Part shown: positions 55,006 through 64,000 of the stretch, piece by piece
Layout: each line of letters opens with the position of its first letter
How positions within the stretch are numbered: the stretch's first letter is position 1
Translations under genes and position numbers: made by a program
The notes under the pieces: generated by a model
Database searches by the model: none
The model's input: only the letters and a program-made list of their open reading frames with translations
Told to the model about the DNA's origin: nothing
Assembly (NCBI RefSeq): GCF_900157385.1
Contig: NZ_LT717701.1
Location: 2,917,331-2,981,330, forward strand
Direction of reading: 5' to 3'
DNA: 64,000 nucleotides
Source of the DNA: Mycobacterium terramassiliense
Lineage (GTDB): Bacteria; Actinomycetota; Actinomycetes; Mycobacteriales; Mycobacteriaceae

Positions 55006-57756
55006 GTGACCGAACCGGCCGAGCTGGTTCGGTTCACCGCGGAACTGCCCTTCACGCTCGACGACTTTCAGCGGCGGGCGTGCGCGGCGCTGGAAAGCGG
55101 CCACGGGGTGCTGGTGTGCGCGCCGACGGGGGCCGGCAAGACGGTGGTCGGCGAGTTCGCGGTGCACCTGGCGCTGGCCTCCGGCGGCAAATGCTTTTAC
55201 ACCACGCCGCTGAAGGCCCTGAGCAACCAGAAGCACACCGACCTGACCGAGCGCTACGGCCGCGACCGCATCGGCCTGCTGACCGGCGACATGTCGGTGA
55301 ACGGTGACGCGCCCGTCGTGGTGATGACCACCGAGGTGCTCCGCAACATGCTCTACGCGGATTCGCCTGCGCTGCAAGGGCTTTCGTACGTGGTGATGGA
55401 CGAGGTGCATTTTCTGGCCGACCGGATGCGGGGGCCGGTGTGGGAGGAGGTGATCCTGCACCTGCCCGACGAGGTGCGGTTGGTCAGCCTGTCGGCGACG
55501 GTGAGCAACGCCGAGGAGTTCGGCGGCTGGATCCAGACCGTCCGCGGCGACACCACCGTCGTCGTCGACGAGCACCGGCCCGTTCCGTTGTGGCAACACG
55601 TCCTGGTGGGCAAGCGCCTGTTCGATCTGTTCGACTACGACAACGAGGCCGACAAATCGCGCGTCGACCCCGACCTGGTGCGCCACATCGCCCATCGCCG
55701 CGAGGCGGACCGGATATCGGACTGGCAGCCGCGCAGAAGGGGCGCGGGGCGCGCCGGGGCCGGACGGCCCCGCTTCTACCGGCCGCCCGCGCGACCGGAC
55801 GTGCTCGCGCTCCTCGACTCGCAGGGCCTGCTGCCGGCGATCACGTTCGTGTTCTCGCGGGCCGGATGTGACGCCGCGGTGCAGCAGTGCCTGCGGTCGC
55901 CGCTGCGGCTGACCACCGAGGAGGAGCGCGCCCAGATCGCCGAGGTGATCGACCATCGCTGCGGCGATCTGGCCGATGCCGACCTGGCCGTGCTCGGCTA
56001 TTACGAATGGCGCGAGGGGCTGCTGCGGGGTCTCGCGGCGCACCACGCCGGGATGCTGCCGGCGTTCCGGCACACGGTCGAGGAGCTGTTCACCGCCGGC
56101 CTGGTCAAGGCGGTGTTCGCCACCGAAACCCTGGCGCTGGGCATCAACATGCCCGCGCGCACCGTGGTGCTCGAGCGGCTGGTCAAGTTCAACGGCGAGC
56201 AGCACCTGCCGCTGACGCCGGGGGAGTACACGCAGCTCACCGGCCGCGCCGGGCGGCGCGGCATCGACGTCGAGGGCCACGCGGTGGTGCTCTGGAATCC
56301 CAGCGAAGAAACCACCGAACCCTCCGCGGTGGCCGGGCTCGCATCCACCCGCACCTTCCCGCTGCGCAGTTCGTTCGCGCCGTCGTACAACATGACCATC
56401 AACCTGGTCCAGCACATGGGCCCCGAGCAGGCCCATCAGCTGCTCGAGCAGTCGTTCGCCCAGTACCAGGCCGACCGCTCCGTCGTCGGCCTGGTCCGCG
56501 GCATCGAGCGCGGCCAGCGGATGCTCGACGAGATCGCCGCCGAGCTCGGCGGGCCGGACGCGCCGATCTTCGAATACGCCCGGCTGCGCGCGCGGATTTC
56601 GGAGCTGGAACGCGCGCAGTCCCGCGCGTCGCGGCTGCAACGCCGGCAGGCCGCCACCGATGCGCTGGCCGCGCTGCGGCGCGGCGACATCATCACGATC
56701 ACCCACGGCCGGCGCGGCGGGCTGGCGGTGGTGCTGGAGTCGGCGCGCGACGGCGACGACCCGCGCCCCCTCGTACTGACCGAGAACCGTTGGGCGGGGC
56801 GGATTTCGTCCGCGGACTACTCGGGTGCGACGGCGCCCGTCGGCTCGATGTCGTTGCCCAAGCGCGTCGAACACCGCCAGCCGCGGGTCCGGCGCGATCT
56901 CGCGTCGGCGCTGCTGTCGGCCGCCGCCGGGCTGGAGGTTCCGGCCCCGCGTCGCAGCGGCCGCGGGGACGGGGACGGCGCGCTGCACGACCCCGAGCTG
57001 GCATCGCTGCGGGCGGAGCTGCGCCGGCATCCCGCCCACAACAGCGCGGGGCTCGAGTCCCGGATGCGGGAGGCCGAGCGCTACCTGCGCATCGAACGCG
57101 ACAACGCGCAACTGGAGAAAAGGGTGGGCGCCGCCACCAACTCGCTGGCCCGCACGTTCGACCGGATTGTCGGGCTGCTCACCGAGCGCGGCTTCATCCG
57201 GGGTCCGGTCACCGATCCGCGCGTCACCGACGACGGCCGGCTGCTGGCCCGCATCTACAGCGAGAGCGACCTGTTGGTCGCCGAATGTCTGCGCACCGGC
57301 GCGTGGTCGGGTTTGAAACCGGCCGAGCTGGCGGCGGTGGTCTCGGCGGTGCTCTACGAGTCCCGCGGCGGTGACGGCGCCGGTGGTGCGCTGGCGGCCG
57401 AGGTGCCCACGCAGCGGTTGCGGCAGGCGCTGCAGCAAACGTCGCGGTTGTCGACCGCGCTGCGCGCCGACGAGCAGGCGCACCGGATCGCCCCGAGCCG
57501 CGAACCCGACGACGGCTTCGTCAACGTCATCTACCGGTGGGCCCGCACCGGGGATCTCACCGCCGCGCTGGCCGTCGCCGACATCCAGGGGCTCGGCTCG
57601 CCCTTGTCGGCGGGGGACTTCGTGCGATGGTGCCGCCAGGTGCTAGACCTGTTGGACCAGGTGCGCAACGCCGCGCCGGATCCAGAGCTGCGCGCCGCCG
57701 CCAAACGGGCCATCAACGACGTTCGGCGCGGCGTCGTCGCAGTTGACGCCGGGTAG
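55006..57756 (+). CDS. helY: HelY, Ski2/Mtr4-like DExH helicase
   Basis: A 916-residue superfamily 2 ATPase/helicase of the Ski2-like group, probably acting on RNA. Walker A APTGAGKTVVGEFA (about 39-52), TPLKALSNQK, Walker B VVMDEVHFLAD, SLSATVSNAEEFGGW and motif VI QLTGRAGRRGIDVEG are in order. The C-terminal half holds a winged-helix/ratchet region and a helical DSHCT-like end (DGFVNVIYRWARTGDL). GTG 55006 is preferred because upstream codons lie in a 62-bp repeat. Confidence 0.94.
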   Translation: MTEPAELVRFTAELPFTLDDFQRRACAALESGHGVLVCAPTGAGKTVVGEFAVHLALASGGKCFYTTPLKALSNQKHTDLTERYGRDRIGLLTGDMSVNGDAPVVVMTTEVLRNMLYADSPALQGLSYVVMDEVHFLADRMRGPVWEEVILHLPDEVRLVSLSATVSNAEEFGGWIQTVRGDTTVVVDEHRPVPLWQHVLVGKRLFDLFDYDNEADKSRVDPDLVRHIAHRREADRISDWQPRRRGAGRAGAGRPRFYRPPARPDVLALLDSQGLLPAITFVFSRAGCDAAVQQCLRSPLRLTTEEERAQIAEVIDHRCGDLADADLAVLGYYEWREGLLRGLAAHHAGMLPAFRHTVEELFTAGLVKAVFATETLALGINMPARTVVLERLVKFNGEQHLPLTPGEYTQLTGRAGRRGIDVEGHAVVLWNPSEETTEPSAVAGLASTRTFPLRSSFAPSYNMTINLVQHMGPEQAHQLLEQSFAQYQADRSVVGLVRGIERGQRMLDEIAAELGGPDAPIFEYARLRARISELERAQSRASRLQRRQAATDALAALRRGDIITITHGRRGGLAVVLESARDGDDPRPLVLTENRWAGRISSADYSGATAPVGSMSLPKRVEHRQPRVRRDLASALLSAAAGLEVPAPRRSGRGDGDGALHDPELASLRAELRRHPAHNSAGLESRMREAERYLRIERDNAQLEKRVGAATNSLARTFDRIVGLLTERGFIRGPVTDPRVTDDGRLLARIYSESDLLVAECLRTGAWSGLKPAELAAVVSAVLYESRGGDGAGGALAAEVPTQRLRQALQQTSRLSTALRADEQAHRIAPSREPDDGFVNVIYRWARTGDLTAALAVADIQGLGSPLSAGDFVRWCRQVLDLLDQVRNAAPDPELRAAAKRAINDVRRGVVAVDAG

Positions 57757-57832
57757 GCTGGGCGCGAGCTACCGTTACAGAGCGCTGACAGCTCGCTAAT
57801 AGCGCGAGACACAAGGGAACTGAGGAGACACG

Positions 57833-58612
57833 ATGAGCGGACCGCAGGGATCGGAGCCGGGCCACGAATGGCAACCGCCCGGTCAGACCGGCGATCAGTC
57901 CTCGGAGCCTACCCAGGTCGGATCGCCCTGGCAGCAGCCGCAGCCGGGCCAGGACGCGACGTGGCAGGCGCCGGCCTACACGCCGGCCACGCCGCCCGCC
58001 GAGTACCCGCAGTACCAACCGCCGACCGAGCAGGCGTACCCGCAGCAGTACCCCTCGCAGCAGCCCGGTTACGGCCAAGCCGGGCAGTACGGGGCGCAGC
58101 CGCCCCAGTACGCCCCGCCCGGCCAATACGGTCAGCCCGGCCAGTACCCGCCGCCGGGCCAGTACGGTCAGCCCGGCCAGTACCCGCCGCCGGGCCAGTA
58201 CGGTCAGCCGGGCCAGTACGGCCAGCCCGGTCAGTACCCGCAGCAATACGCGCCCTATCAGCAGCCTGCGAAGAAGCGCTCGACGGCGCTGATCGGCGGC
58301 GTGGCCGGCGCGATCGCCTTGCTGGTCGTCGCGGTCGTGCTGGTGCTCGGCTTCTGGGAGCCGGGGTTTTTCGTCACCACCAAGCTGGACGTCAACAAGG
58401 CCCAGGCCGGCGTGCAGCAGATCCTCTCCGACGAGACCAACGGCTACGGCGCCAAGAACGTCAAAGACGTCTCCTGCAACCACGGCCAGGACCCGGTCGT
58501 CAAGAAGGGCGGAACCTTCGACTGCGACGTCAGCATCGATGGGGCCAAGAAGCACGTGACGGTGACCTTCCAGGACAACAAGGGCACCTACGAGGTCGGC
58601 CGGCCGCAGTAG
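57833..58612 (+). CDS. DUF4333 protein with Pro/Gln/Tyr-rich cytoplasmic region
   Basis: A 259-residue bitopic protein. Residues 1-142 are a disordered region built on PGQYGQPGQYPPPGQYG repeats. A single membrane helix follows (about 150-172, LIGGVAGAIALLVVAVVLVLGF). The outer part is a DUF4333-like domain with two Cys (VSCNHGQ, FDCDVSI) likely disulfide-bonded. The function is unknown. The encoding DNA has a perfect duplicated 36-bp unit at 58129-58200. Confidence 0.85.
   Translation: MSGPQGSEPGHEWQPPGQTGDQSSEPTQVGSPWQQPQPGQDATWQAPAYTPATPPAEYPQYQPPTEQAYPQQYPSQQPGYGQAGQYGAQPPQYAPPGQYGQPGQYPPPGQYGQPGQYPPPGQYGQPGQYGQPGQYPQQYAPYQQPAKKRSTALIGGVAGAIALLVVAVVLVLGFWEPGFFVTTKLDVNKAQAGVQQILSDETNGYGAKNVKDVSCNHGQDPVVKKGGTFDCDVSIDGAKKHVTVTFQDNKGTYEVGRPQ
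58129..58200 (+). repeat. 36-bp perfect tandem duplication in the DUF4333 gene
   Basis: Two identical 36-bp units run 58129-58164 and 58165-58200, encoding GQPGQYPPPGQY in frame. Shorter related units flank them. Slippage would change linker length in 12-residue steps. Confidence 0.85.
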
Positions 58613-58615
58613 CGG

Positions 58616-59587
58616 TCAGCCGGGCAGCGCGTCGAGCGCCTTCTGCAGGCGGGCGATCGGGGAGCCGACACCCAGCTCGGTAGCCAGCTTGGCGGTGCGT
58701 TTCGGGTGGACGGCCGCCAGCGGTAGGGCGTCAGTGGGCGTCGAGAGCCTGATCGGGGCGTCGGTGGCCACCCGCACCACTCGTTCGGCGGCCTCGATGT
58801 AGTCCGTTGCGCCCAGCAGTTTGTGCCGTAAACCCTTGGGCATCTTGGACTTTGGATCCTGCGCGGCGGCCAGGATCTGTTCCAGCGAACCGTGCTGGGC
58901 CAACAGGGTGGCCGCCGTCTTCTCGCCGACGCCGGGCACCCCGGGCAGCCCGTCGGACGGGTCGCCGCGCAACAGCGCGAGTTCGGCGTAGGCCGCGCCG
59001 GCCCGCTCTTCGGGCACGCCATAGGTGTCGGCCACCTCGGCCGGCCCGAACAGTGTCGCCTTGGTCAGCCCGCGGCCCAGGTAGAGCACCCGCACGGGGA
59101 CGGGGTCGTCGGCCACCACCTGCAGCAGGTCGCGGTCGCCGCTGACCACCACCACCGGGTCGGTGCGCTCTTGCGCCGCCAGCGTGCCCAGCACGTCGTC
59201 GGCCTCGAAGCCTTCCGCACCCGCCGTCGGGATCCCGAACGCCTCCAGCAGCTGCATGATCATGTCGATCTGGGGCGTCAGATCGTCGGGCACTTCCTCG
59301 ATGTCGGGTTCGCCTTCGGGCTCGGGTTCGGCGACCCGGTGCGCCTTGTAGGAGGGGATGAGGTCCACGCGGAACTGAGGTCGCCAATCGAGGTCCAGGC
59401 ACACCACCAGCCGGCCGGGCCGCTGCTGGGTGATCACGACGGCCATCGCGTCGAGGAACCCGCGCACGGCGTTGACGGGCCGGCCGTCGGGTGCGGTGAT
59501 CGACGAAGGCACCCCGAAATACGAGCGGAACCACATGCTGGCGCCGTCGAGCAGCAGTAGTGGCGATCGCGAGGGCATGCCGGCCAT
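58616..59587 (-). CDS. fenA: FenA-like 5'-3' exonuclease / flap endonuclease
   Basis: A 323-residue stand-alone 5' nuclease like the N-terminal domain of DNA polymerase I. Asp residues for metals are in LLLLDGASMWFRS, CLDLDWRPQFR, EGFEADDVLGTLA and VVSGDRDLLQVV. The helix-hairpin-helix reads GLPGVPGVGEKTAATLL. The mycobacterial orthologue is reported as FenA, which acts on flaps and gaps in replication and repair. It is convergent with the DUF4333 gene and divergent from pepE. Confidence 0.93.
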   Translation of the reverse strand: MAGMPSRSPLLLLDGASMWFRSYFGVPSSITAPDGRPVNAVRGFLDAMAVVITQQRPGRLVVCLDLDWRPQFRVDLIPSYKAHRVAEPEPEGEPDIEEVPDDLTPQIDMIMQLLEAFGIPTAGAEGFEADDVLGTLAAQERTDPVVVVSGDRDLLQVVADDPVPVRVLYLGRGLTKATLFGPAEVADTYGVPEERAGAAYAELALLRGDPSDGLPGVPGVGEKTAATLLAQHGSLEQILAAAQDPKSKMPKGLRHKLLGATDYIEAAERVVRVATDAPIRLSTPTDALPLAAVHPKRTAKLATELGVGSPIARLQKALDALPG

Positions 59588-59666
59588 CTTGTCATGGGGC
59601 CCAGCGTCGAGTTGTTGTCGACTCTCCGCGGAAATAGCGCAACAAGTCGACGTTCGGCTCAGCGGT

Positions 59667-59672
59667 TAGCCT
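59667..59672 (+). promoter_or_regulatory. leaderless -10 element for pepE
   Basis: TAGCCT ends 7 nt before ATG 59680. Confidence 0.45.
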
Positions 59673-59679
59673 GGCTGCC

Positions 59680-60807
59680 ATGGATTCCCACCGATTCGAC
59701 GCGGGCGTGTACGCGCGCCGGCTGGCCGCGGCGGCAGCGGCGACCGCCGACGCCGGACTGGCCGGCCTGGTGATCACCCCGGGCTACGACCTGCGGTACC
59801 TGCTCGGCTCCCGCGCCCAGACCCTCGAGCGGTTCACCGCGCTGGTGCTGCCGGCCTCCGGTGATCCAACGGTGGTGGTGCCCCGGCTGGAGCTGGCCTC
59901 CCTCAAGGGATCGGCCGTCGCGGAACTGGGCCTGGCCGTGCGAGATTGGGTCGACGGCGACGACCCCTACCGCCTGGTCGGCGCGGCCTTGGGCGGCGGG
60001 CGCGCCGCGACGGCCGTCACCGATTCCATCCCCGCCCTGCACCTGCTGCCGCTGGCCGATGTGCTCGGCGTGCTGCCGGTGCTGGCCACCGACGTGCTGC
60101 GCGAGCTGCGGATGGTCAAGGAGGAATGCGAGATCGACGCGCTGCGCAAGGCCGGCGCGGCCATCGACCGGGTGCACGCCCGCGTCCCGGAGTTTCTGCG
60201 CCCCGGCCGCACCGAGGCCGACGTCGCCGCCGACATCGCCGAAGCGATTGTCGCCGAAGGGCATTCGGAGGTGGCGTTCATCATCGTCGGCTCCGGACCG
60301 CACGCCGCCGACCCGCATCACGGCTACTCGGATCGGGAACTGCAGGCAGGCGATGTCGTGGTCGTCGACATCGGCGGCGCCTACGAGCCCGGCTACCACT
60401 CCGACTCCACGCGCACCTACAGCATTGGCGAGCCCACACCTGCTGTGGCGCAACAGTATTCGGTGCTGCAACGGGCCCAGCGCGCGGCATTGGGCGCGGT
60501 CCGTCCCGGGGTGACCGCCGAGCAGGTCGACGCCGCGGCCCGCGACGTGCTGGCCGAGGCCGGGCTGGCGGAGTTTTTCGTGCACCGCACCGGGCACGGC
60601 ATCGGGCTGTCGGTGCACGAGGAGCCGTACATCGTCGCCGGCAACGACCTGCCGTTGGCCGCGGGCATGGCGTTTTCCGTCGAGCCCGGCATCTACTTCC
60701 CGGGCCGGTGGGGTGCCCGGATCGAGGACATCGTCGTCGTCACCGACGACGGCGCCCTGGCCGTCAACAATCGGCCGCACGAACTGATCGTGGTGCCCGC
60801 GTCCTAG
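59680..60807 (+). CDS. pepE: PepE, M24-family Xaa-Pro dipeptidase
   Basis: A 375-residue cytosolic metallopeptidase of the pita-bread fold. The N-terminal creatinase-like domain spans about 1-140. Metal ligands are Asp in VVVDIGGAYEPGYHSDSTRT (two), His in RTGHGIGLSVHEEPY, Glu in FSVEPGIYFPG and Glu in GARIEDIVVV. It cleaves dipeptides with C-terminal proline. Length equals the M. tuberculosis enzyme. The following hydrolase is on the same strand. Confidence 0.95.
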   Translation: MDSHRFDAGVYARRLAAAAAATADAGLAGLVITPGYDLRYLLGSRAQTLERFTALVLPASGDPTVVVPRLELASLKGSAVAELGLAVRDWVDGDDPYRLVGAALGGGRAATAVTDSIPALHLLPLADVLGVLPVLATDVLRELRMVKEECEIDALRKAGAAIDRVHARVPEFLRPGRTEADVAADIAEAIVAEGHSEVAFIIVGSGPHAADPHHGYSDRELQAGDVVVVDIGGAYEPGYHSDSTRTYSIGEPTPAVAQQYSVLQRAQRAALGAVRPGVTAEQVDAAARDVLAEAGLAEFFVHRTGHGIGLSVHEEPYIVAGNDLPLAAGMAFSVEPGIYFPGRWGARIEDIVVVTDDGALAVNNRPHELIVVPAS

Positions 60808-60842
60808 CAGGGATGACGGCCCCGCCGCGTACGTTGGGCCAC

Positions 60843-63107
60843 GTGTCGATCCTGGACCTCACGCTGCTGCCACTGCGCATCGCGCGCCACGTCGCCGACG
60901 CGGTGCTGCACCCCGCTGCGCCCGCGCACGCGCCGCCCGCCGAGCTCGTCGTCGTCGACGGGATGCCCGAGGGCGTGCCGCCGGCGGCGCGGCGCCCCGA
61001 ACCGAGGCTGCCGGTGCCGTCGAATTGGCCGTTCGGCGAGGAGTTCCCGCGCACCTGCGGCACCGGCCGGCTGGCCGGGGGCGCGCTGTTCTGGACCGAC
61101 TTCCTCTACGACGACCACGGCGCGACCGGCGTCCCCGTCGGCGACCTGAAGATTCAGGCGCCCCCGCGCGGCACCTACGTCTATCCCGACGGGCCCGCCG
61201 CGGGCAACGGCGCCGACCTCTTCCGCGTCGCCATCGGGCTCACCGAGACCGACACGTGGTGGCGCATCGACTGGAACACGCTGGTGGACCCCTCGGTGCC
61301 GATCGCGCTGTTCACCTTCGACACCGATCCCTCCCGGGCGGGCACCGCGGACTGGCCCGTCGGGGCCGGCGTGCGCTCGGAGGGCATCGACATGGCCTTG
61401 CTGGTGTCGGGGCGCGGGGCCACGCTGATCGACCTGACCACCCGGGCCACCACGCCGATGGAGCACAGCGTCGACACGCAATCGCGGTCCTTCCTGGCAC
61501 GGATCCCGCGGTCCGTGCTGGAGCCGACCGGAAGCTGGACGGTCCGGCTGGCCGCCGGGCTGGCCAACGCGGCCGGCGACGGGTTCGCCGACGTGCCCGC
61601 CGAGCGCGGGGCGCTGCCTGGGCAGCCCAACGTCTACAACGTCGCCTTCCGCACCAACGCGCAGGAGCCGCCGCACCTGAACTTCTGGTCGGATTCTGCC
61701 CAGGCCGAGGCCCTTGGCCACGGCGACGTGTCCGCGTTCGCGGCGACGGTGCCGTGGGCGCGGCTTGCCGCGCGCGACACCGAGCCCGAGCCGGTGATCA
61801 CCGGCCCGTCGACCCGCTGGTACGTGTCCTCGGTCGAGCTCGGCCAGGGCGTGGCGGGAGGGCTGGCCGCCTACGACATCCTGAGCACCAAGCCGCAGTT
61901 CCTCGGACGCGTCCAGCCCTATTCGATCTGCCTGCCGTCCAGCTATGCGCCGGGCGGGGCGCTGCCGCTGACGCTGTTGCTGCACTCACTTTCGCTGGGC
62001 CAAAGCCAGTTCGCCGCGATCGACCCACGCCTGTTGCACGAGGTCTGCGAGGGCCGCGACTCGGTGGTGGTCACGCCGCTGGCCCGGGGCCCGTCGAGCT
62101 GGTACTTCGACACCGGGGAGCTCGACGTGTGGGAGGTGTGGGCCCGCGTCGCCGAACAGCTCGGCACCGACCCCAATCGCACCGTCATCTCGGGTTATTC
62201 GATGGGCGGGTATGCGGCCTACAAGCTGGGATTGAGCTACCCGCAGGTCTTCTCGCAGGCAGTGGTGCTGGCCGGGCCGCCGGCGTGCGGCGTGCGGCTG
62301 CTGCCCGACGTGGACATCCCGGCCGACCTCGACCCGGACTCGCCATGCGCCCGCGAGGGTGACACGTGGAAGCTGCTGGTCAACGCCCGCTGGCTGCCGT
62401 ACGTCATCGCCCACGGGCTGGTCGACGAGTTGGTGCCATTCGCCTCGGCCGCCGAGCAGGTGCTCGAGCTCGACCGGCTGGGCTACCGCCACCGGTTCAC
62501 GGTCTATCCGCTCGAGGACCACATCGCCTGGGTGCTGCAGGACAAGTTCGAGGATCCGATCTCGCACATGGAAACGGCTCTGCGCCAAGCCGATCCGGGG
62601 CACATCACGTTCGCGTGGTATCCGCAATTGGTGCGCGCCGATCTGGGCATCGGGCCGCACCAGGTGTGGTGGCTCTCGGAACTGACCGCCGATCCGTCGG
62701 TGACGGCGCGGCGCGGGGCGGTGGCCGAAGTCGACGCGCGCTCCTACGCCCGGCCCGATCCCACGCACACCATTCGGCACCACCGCGGCGTCATCCCGCA
62801 CTTCGACCCGACGCCGGGTCTGTACAGCGAGCTGGACTGGCAAGTTGGACGGCCCGTCGCCCCGTTGCCGTACCTGACGCTGCGCCTCACCGGGGTCGCC
62901 AGCCTCGCGGTGGACGTTGCTCGTGCCGGGCTGGCCGCGCTGCCGTCGTCGACGATCACGGTGGCCACCGATGTCGCCGCCCGGATCACGCTGGCCGGGC
63001 TGCCCGCCGGGGCCTCCGTGCAGCTCGACGGTCAACCGGCCGGTGCGACCGTGGCCGTGCCGGCCGGACGGCACCGCATCACGTTGGCTCGGCGCGCCGC
63101 TGGGTGA
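60843..63107 (+). CDS. large alpha/beta hydrolase (prolyl oligopeptidase-like catalytic domain)
   Basis: A 754-residue protein. The first 350 residues form a beta-rich domain with no motif I recognise. The hydrolase domain (about 370-620) has the nucleophile elbow GYSMGGYAAYKLG, an Asp in AHGLVDELVPF and a His in PLEDHIAWVL, giving a complete Ser-Asp-His triad. There is no signal peptide, but a hydrophobic head (LDLTLLPLRIARHVADAVL) could associate with membrane. TACGTT seven nt before GTG 60843 suggests this start; ATG 60813 is the alternative. Confidence 0.8.
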   Translation: MSILDLTLLPLRIARHVADAVLHPAAPAHAPPAELVVVDGMPEGVPPAARRPEPRLPVPSNWPFGEEFPRTCGTGRLAGGALFWTDFLYDDHGATGVPVGDLKIQAPPRGTYVYPDGPAAGNGADLFRVAIGLTETDTWWRIDWNTLVDPSVPIALFTFDTDPSRAGTADWPVGAGVRSEGIDMALLVSGRGATLIDLTTRATTPMEHSVDTQSRSFLARIPRSVLEPTGSWTVRLAAGLANAAGDGFADVPAERGALPGQPNVYNVAFRTNAQEPPHLNFWSDSAQAEALGHGDVSAFAATVPWARLAARDTEPEPVITGPSTRWYVSSVELGQGVAGGLAAYDILSTKPQFLGRVQPYSICLPSSYAPGGALPLTLLLHSLSLGQSQFAAIDPRLLHEVCEGRDSVVVTPLARGPSSWYFDTGELDVWEVWARVAEQLGTDPNRTVISGYSMGGYAAYKLGLSYPQVFSQAVVLAGPPACGVRLLPDVDIPADLDPDSPCAREGDTWKLLVNARWLPYVIAHGLVDELVPFASAAEQVLELDRLGYRHRFTVYPLEDHIAWVLQDKFEDPISHMETALRQADPGHITFAWYPQLVRADLGIGPHQVWWLSELTADPSVTARRGAVAEVDARSYARPDPTHTIRHHRGVIPHFDPTPGLYSELDWQVGRPVAPLPYLTLRLTGVASLAVDVARAGLAALPSSTITVATDVAARITLAGLPAGASVQLDGQPAGATVAVPAGRHRITLARRAAG

Positions 63108-63145
63108 ATAGCGGCCCGGGACTGGGTCGGCGAGAATTTCGCGCG

Positions 63146-64000
63146 ATGGTTCCGTTGGTCGTCGATCCTCAGGCGCTGTTCGCCGTGGGCAGCGCCGTGA
63201 TCGCCGCCGGCGAGGGCCTGGCGGCGAACCTGACGGTGTTGACGGCGGGTTTTGCGGCGCACACGGGCCTGGATGCGGCCGGCGCGGTGTTCGGCCTGGC
63301 CTACCAGGACGCGGGCGAGTCGGTGCTGCAAGCCGCGACGGCCGCCGTCAACGCGTGCCGGCAGAGCGGGGCCCTGATCCAGCAGGGCGCGGCGAACTAT
63401 TCGCAGGCCGAAGCGGCCTCCACGCTGGGTGGCGGGGCCGGCGCCTTGCAGGCGGCACCCGCCCAGGCCAAAATGTCGGCGCCCGGGCCGCCAGGGACAT
63501 GGGGTAAAGGGGAGCCGCCACCGCTGCTGTGGGCGGTGGTGGAGTCTTTCGTCGACGACGTGTGGCCCGACGGCGACGTGGCCGGGTTGCATGCGGCCGC
63601 GGCTCGGTGGCGGGGGCCGCCAAGGCGCTGCTGGACGCCCACCAGATCCCCGAAGGCGAGAAGATCGATGACGCGTTGTCGCAAATCGGCGACTGCATGG
63701 GCAAGATCGGCGAGGCAGCCGGGAAAATCGCCACCGCCCTCGACAATTTCGCCAACGAGGTGGACGGCGCCCAGCACCACATCCGGGATCTGCTGAACCG
63801 GCTGGGTTCGCTGACCGACCTCGGGCACGACGTGATGTTGATCATCGAGGGCGACGCGCTCGATGAGATCAAGAAGATCGCCGGGGACATCAACGACGTG
63901 CTGCACGACTTGGGGCGGGAGGCCCGGGCCGCCGAGCAGGGCGTCAAGGCGGGTTTAGGGGTCATCGACGGCCTGGTCGTCAAGCTGGAAAAGTACGTTC
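63146..64000 (+). pseudogene. frameshifted gene resembling a type VII secretion substrate, truncated by the window
   Basis: The N-terminal 160 codons (MVPLVVDPQALFAVGSAVIAA) encode helical, Ala-rich sequence like the WXG/EspB-type heads of large ESX-secreted proteins. At a G5 run (63612-63616) the frame breaks. With one more G the protein would continue RGAAKALLDAHQIPEGEKID, then a helical region DALSQIGDCMGKIGEAAGKIA that stays open to the window end. In the unshifted frame it ends at 63796. Either a sequence error or a real inactivating indel. A C-terminal effector domain would lie outside the window. Confidence 0.65.

Noticed and set aside
54853..57483. 876-codon antisense frame opposite helY
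   Set aside because: Composition is typical of an antisense shadow, while the plus strand encodes a complete helicase with all motifs.

Overview
The window is high-GC chromosomal DNA from a slow-growing nontuberculous mycobacterium. The evidence is gene content and order close to the Mycobacterium tuberculosis block running from murD through the Pup-proteasome locus to pepE, plus PE proteins, mycothiol synthesis (mshC), wag31 and pup. M. avium complex or a near relative is my best guess. That is inferred from remembered family sequences; no search was run. The sequence is ordinary chromosome with local accessory insertions.

Layout. (1) 1-12.5 kb: peptidoglycan and division (dcw) cluster: mraY 3' end, murD, ftsW, murG, murC, ftsQ, ftsZ, pgeF, a PLP-binding protein, sepF, a yggT-type gene and wag31. 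murG, murC and ftsQ each start inside the stop of the gene before. (2) 12.5-16.2 kb: a phosphoribosyltransferase-fold gene, a PadR regulator with a small membrane partner, tRNA-Leu(GAG), an M20 peptidase and a PEBP protein. (3) 16.2-21 kb: accessory insertion with a Stf0-type sulfotransferase and two paralogous PE proteins. (4) 21-30.4 kb: lppL-DUF5703-pyrD, a histidine phosphatase, DUF3090, a kinase-like protein, cysQ, mshC, an SDR and a PAC2 protein. (5) 30.7-41 kb: a metH of the E. coli type rather than the usual actinobacterial type, hisE-hisG, DUF4126, a flavoprotein disulfide reductase, a RecB-like nuclease, trmI, and lppK/DUF503. (6) 41-53.6 kb: proteasome locus: mpa, three genes of unknown function, dop, pup-prcB-prcA, pafA, pafB-pafC. 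(7) 53.6-64 kb: tatA-tatC, helY, a DUF4333 protein, fenA, pepE, a large alpha/beta hydrolase, and a frameshifted gene resembling a type VII secretion substrate that runs off the window.

How the genes work together. Region 1 builds and exports peptidoglycan precursors and assembles the septum (FtsZ, SepF, FtsQ, FtsW) and the growing pole (Wag31). Region 6 encodes a full pupylation and proteasome pathway: Dop deamidates Pup-Gln, PafA ligates Pup-Glu to substrates, Mpa unfolds them and PrcBA degrades them, while PafBC controls DNA-damage genes. Region 4 joins mycothiol synthesis with sulfur and nucleotide housekeeping.

The most unusual structure is in the non-coding DNA. There is a 55-bp tandem repeat family whose arrays begin exactly at stop codons, and a pair of 62-bp inverted-repeat elements. 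A short GC palindrome lies inside the murC reading frame and again inside one of the 55-bp repeats. Two homopolymer-associated reading-frame anomalies (lppK/DUF503 and the terminal gene) and a recurrent leaderless-start signature also deserve a second look. I did not find an obviously new multigene system. The best candidates for unexplained biology are the repeat families, the 595-residue protein beside mpa, the kinase-like protein beside mshC, and the metH displacement.
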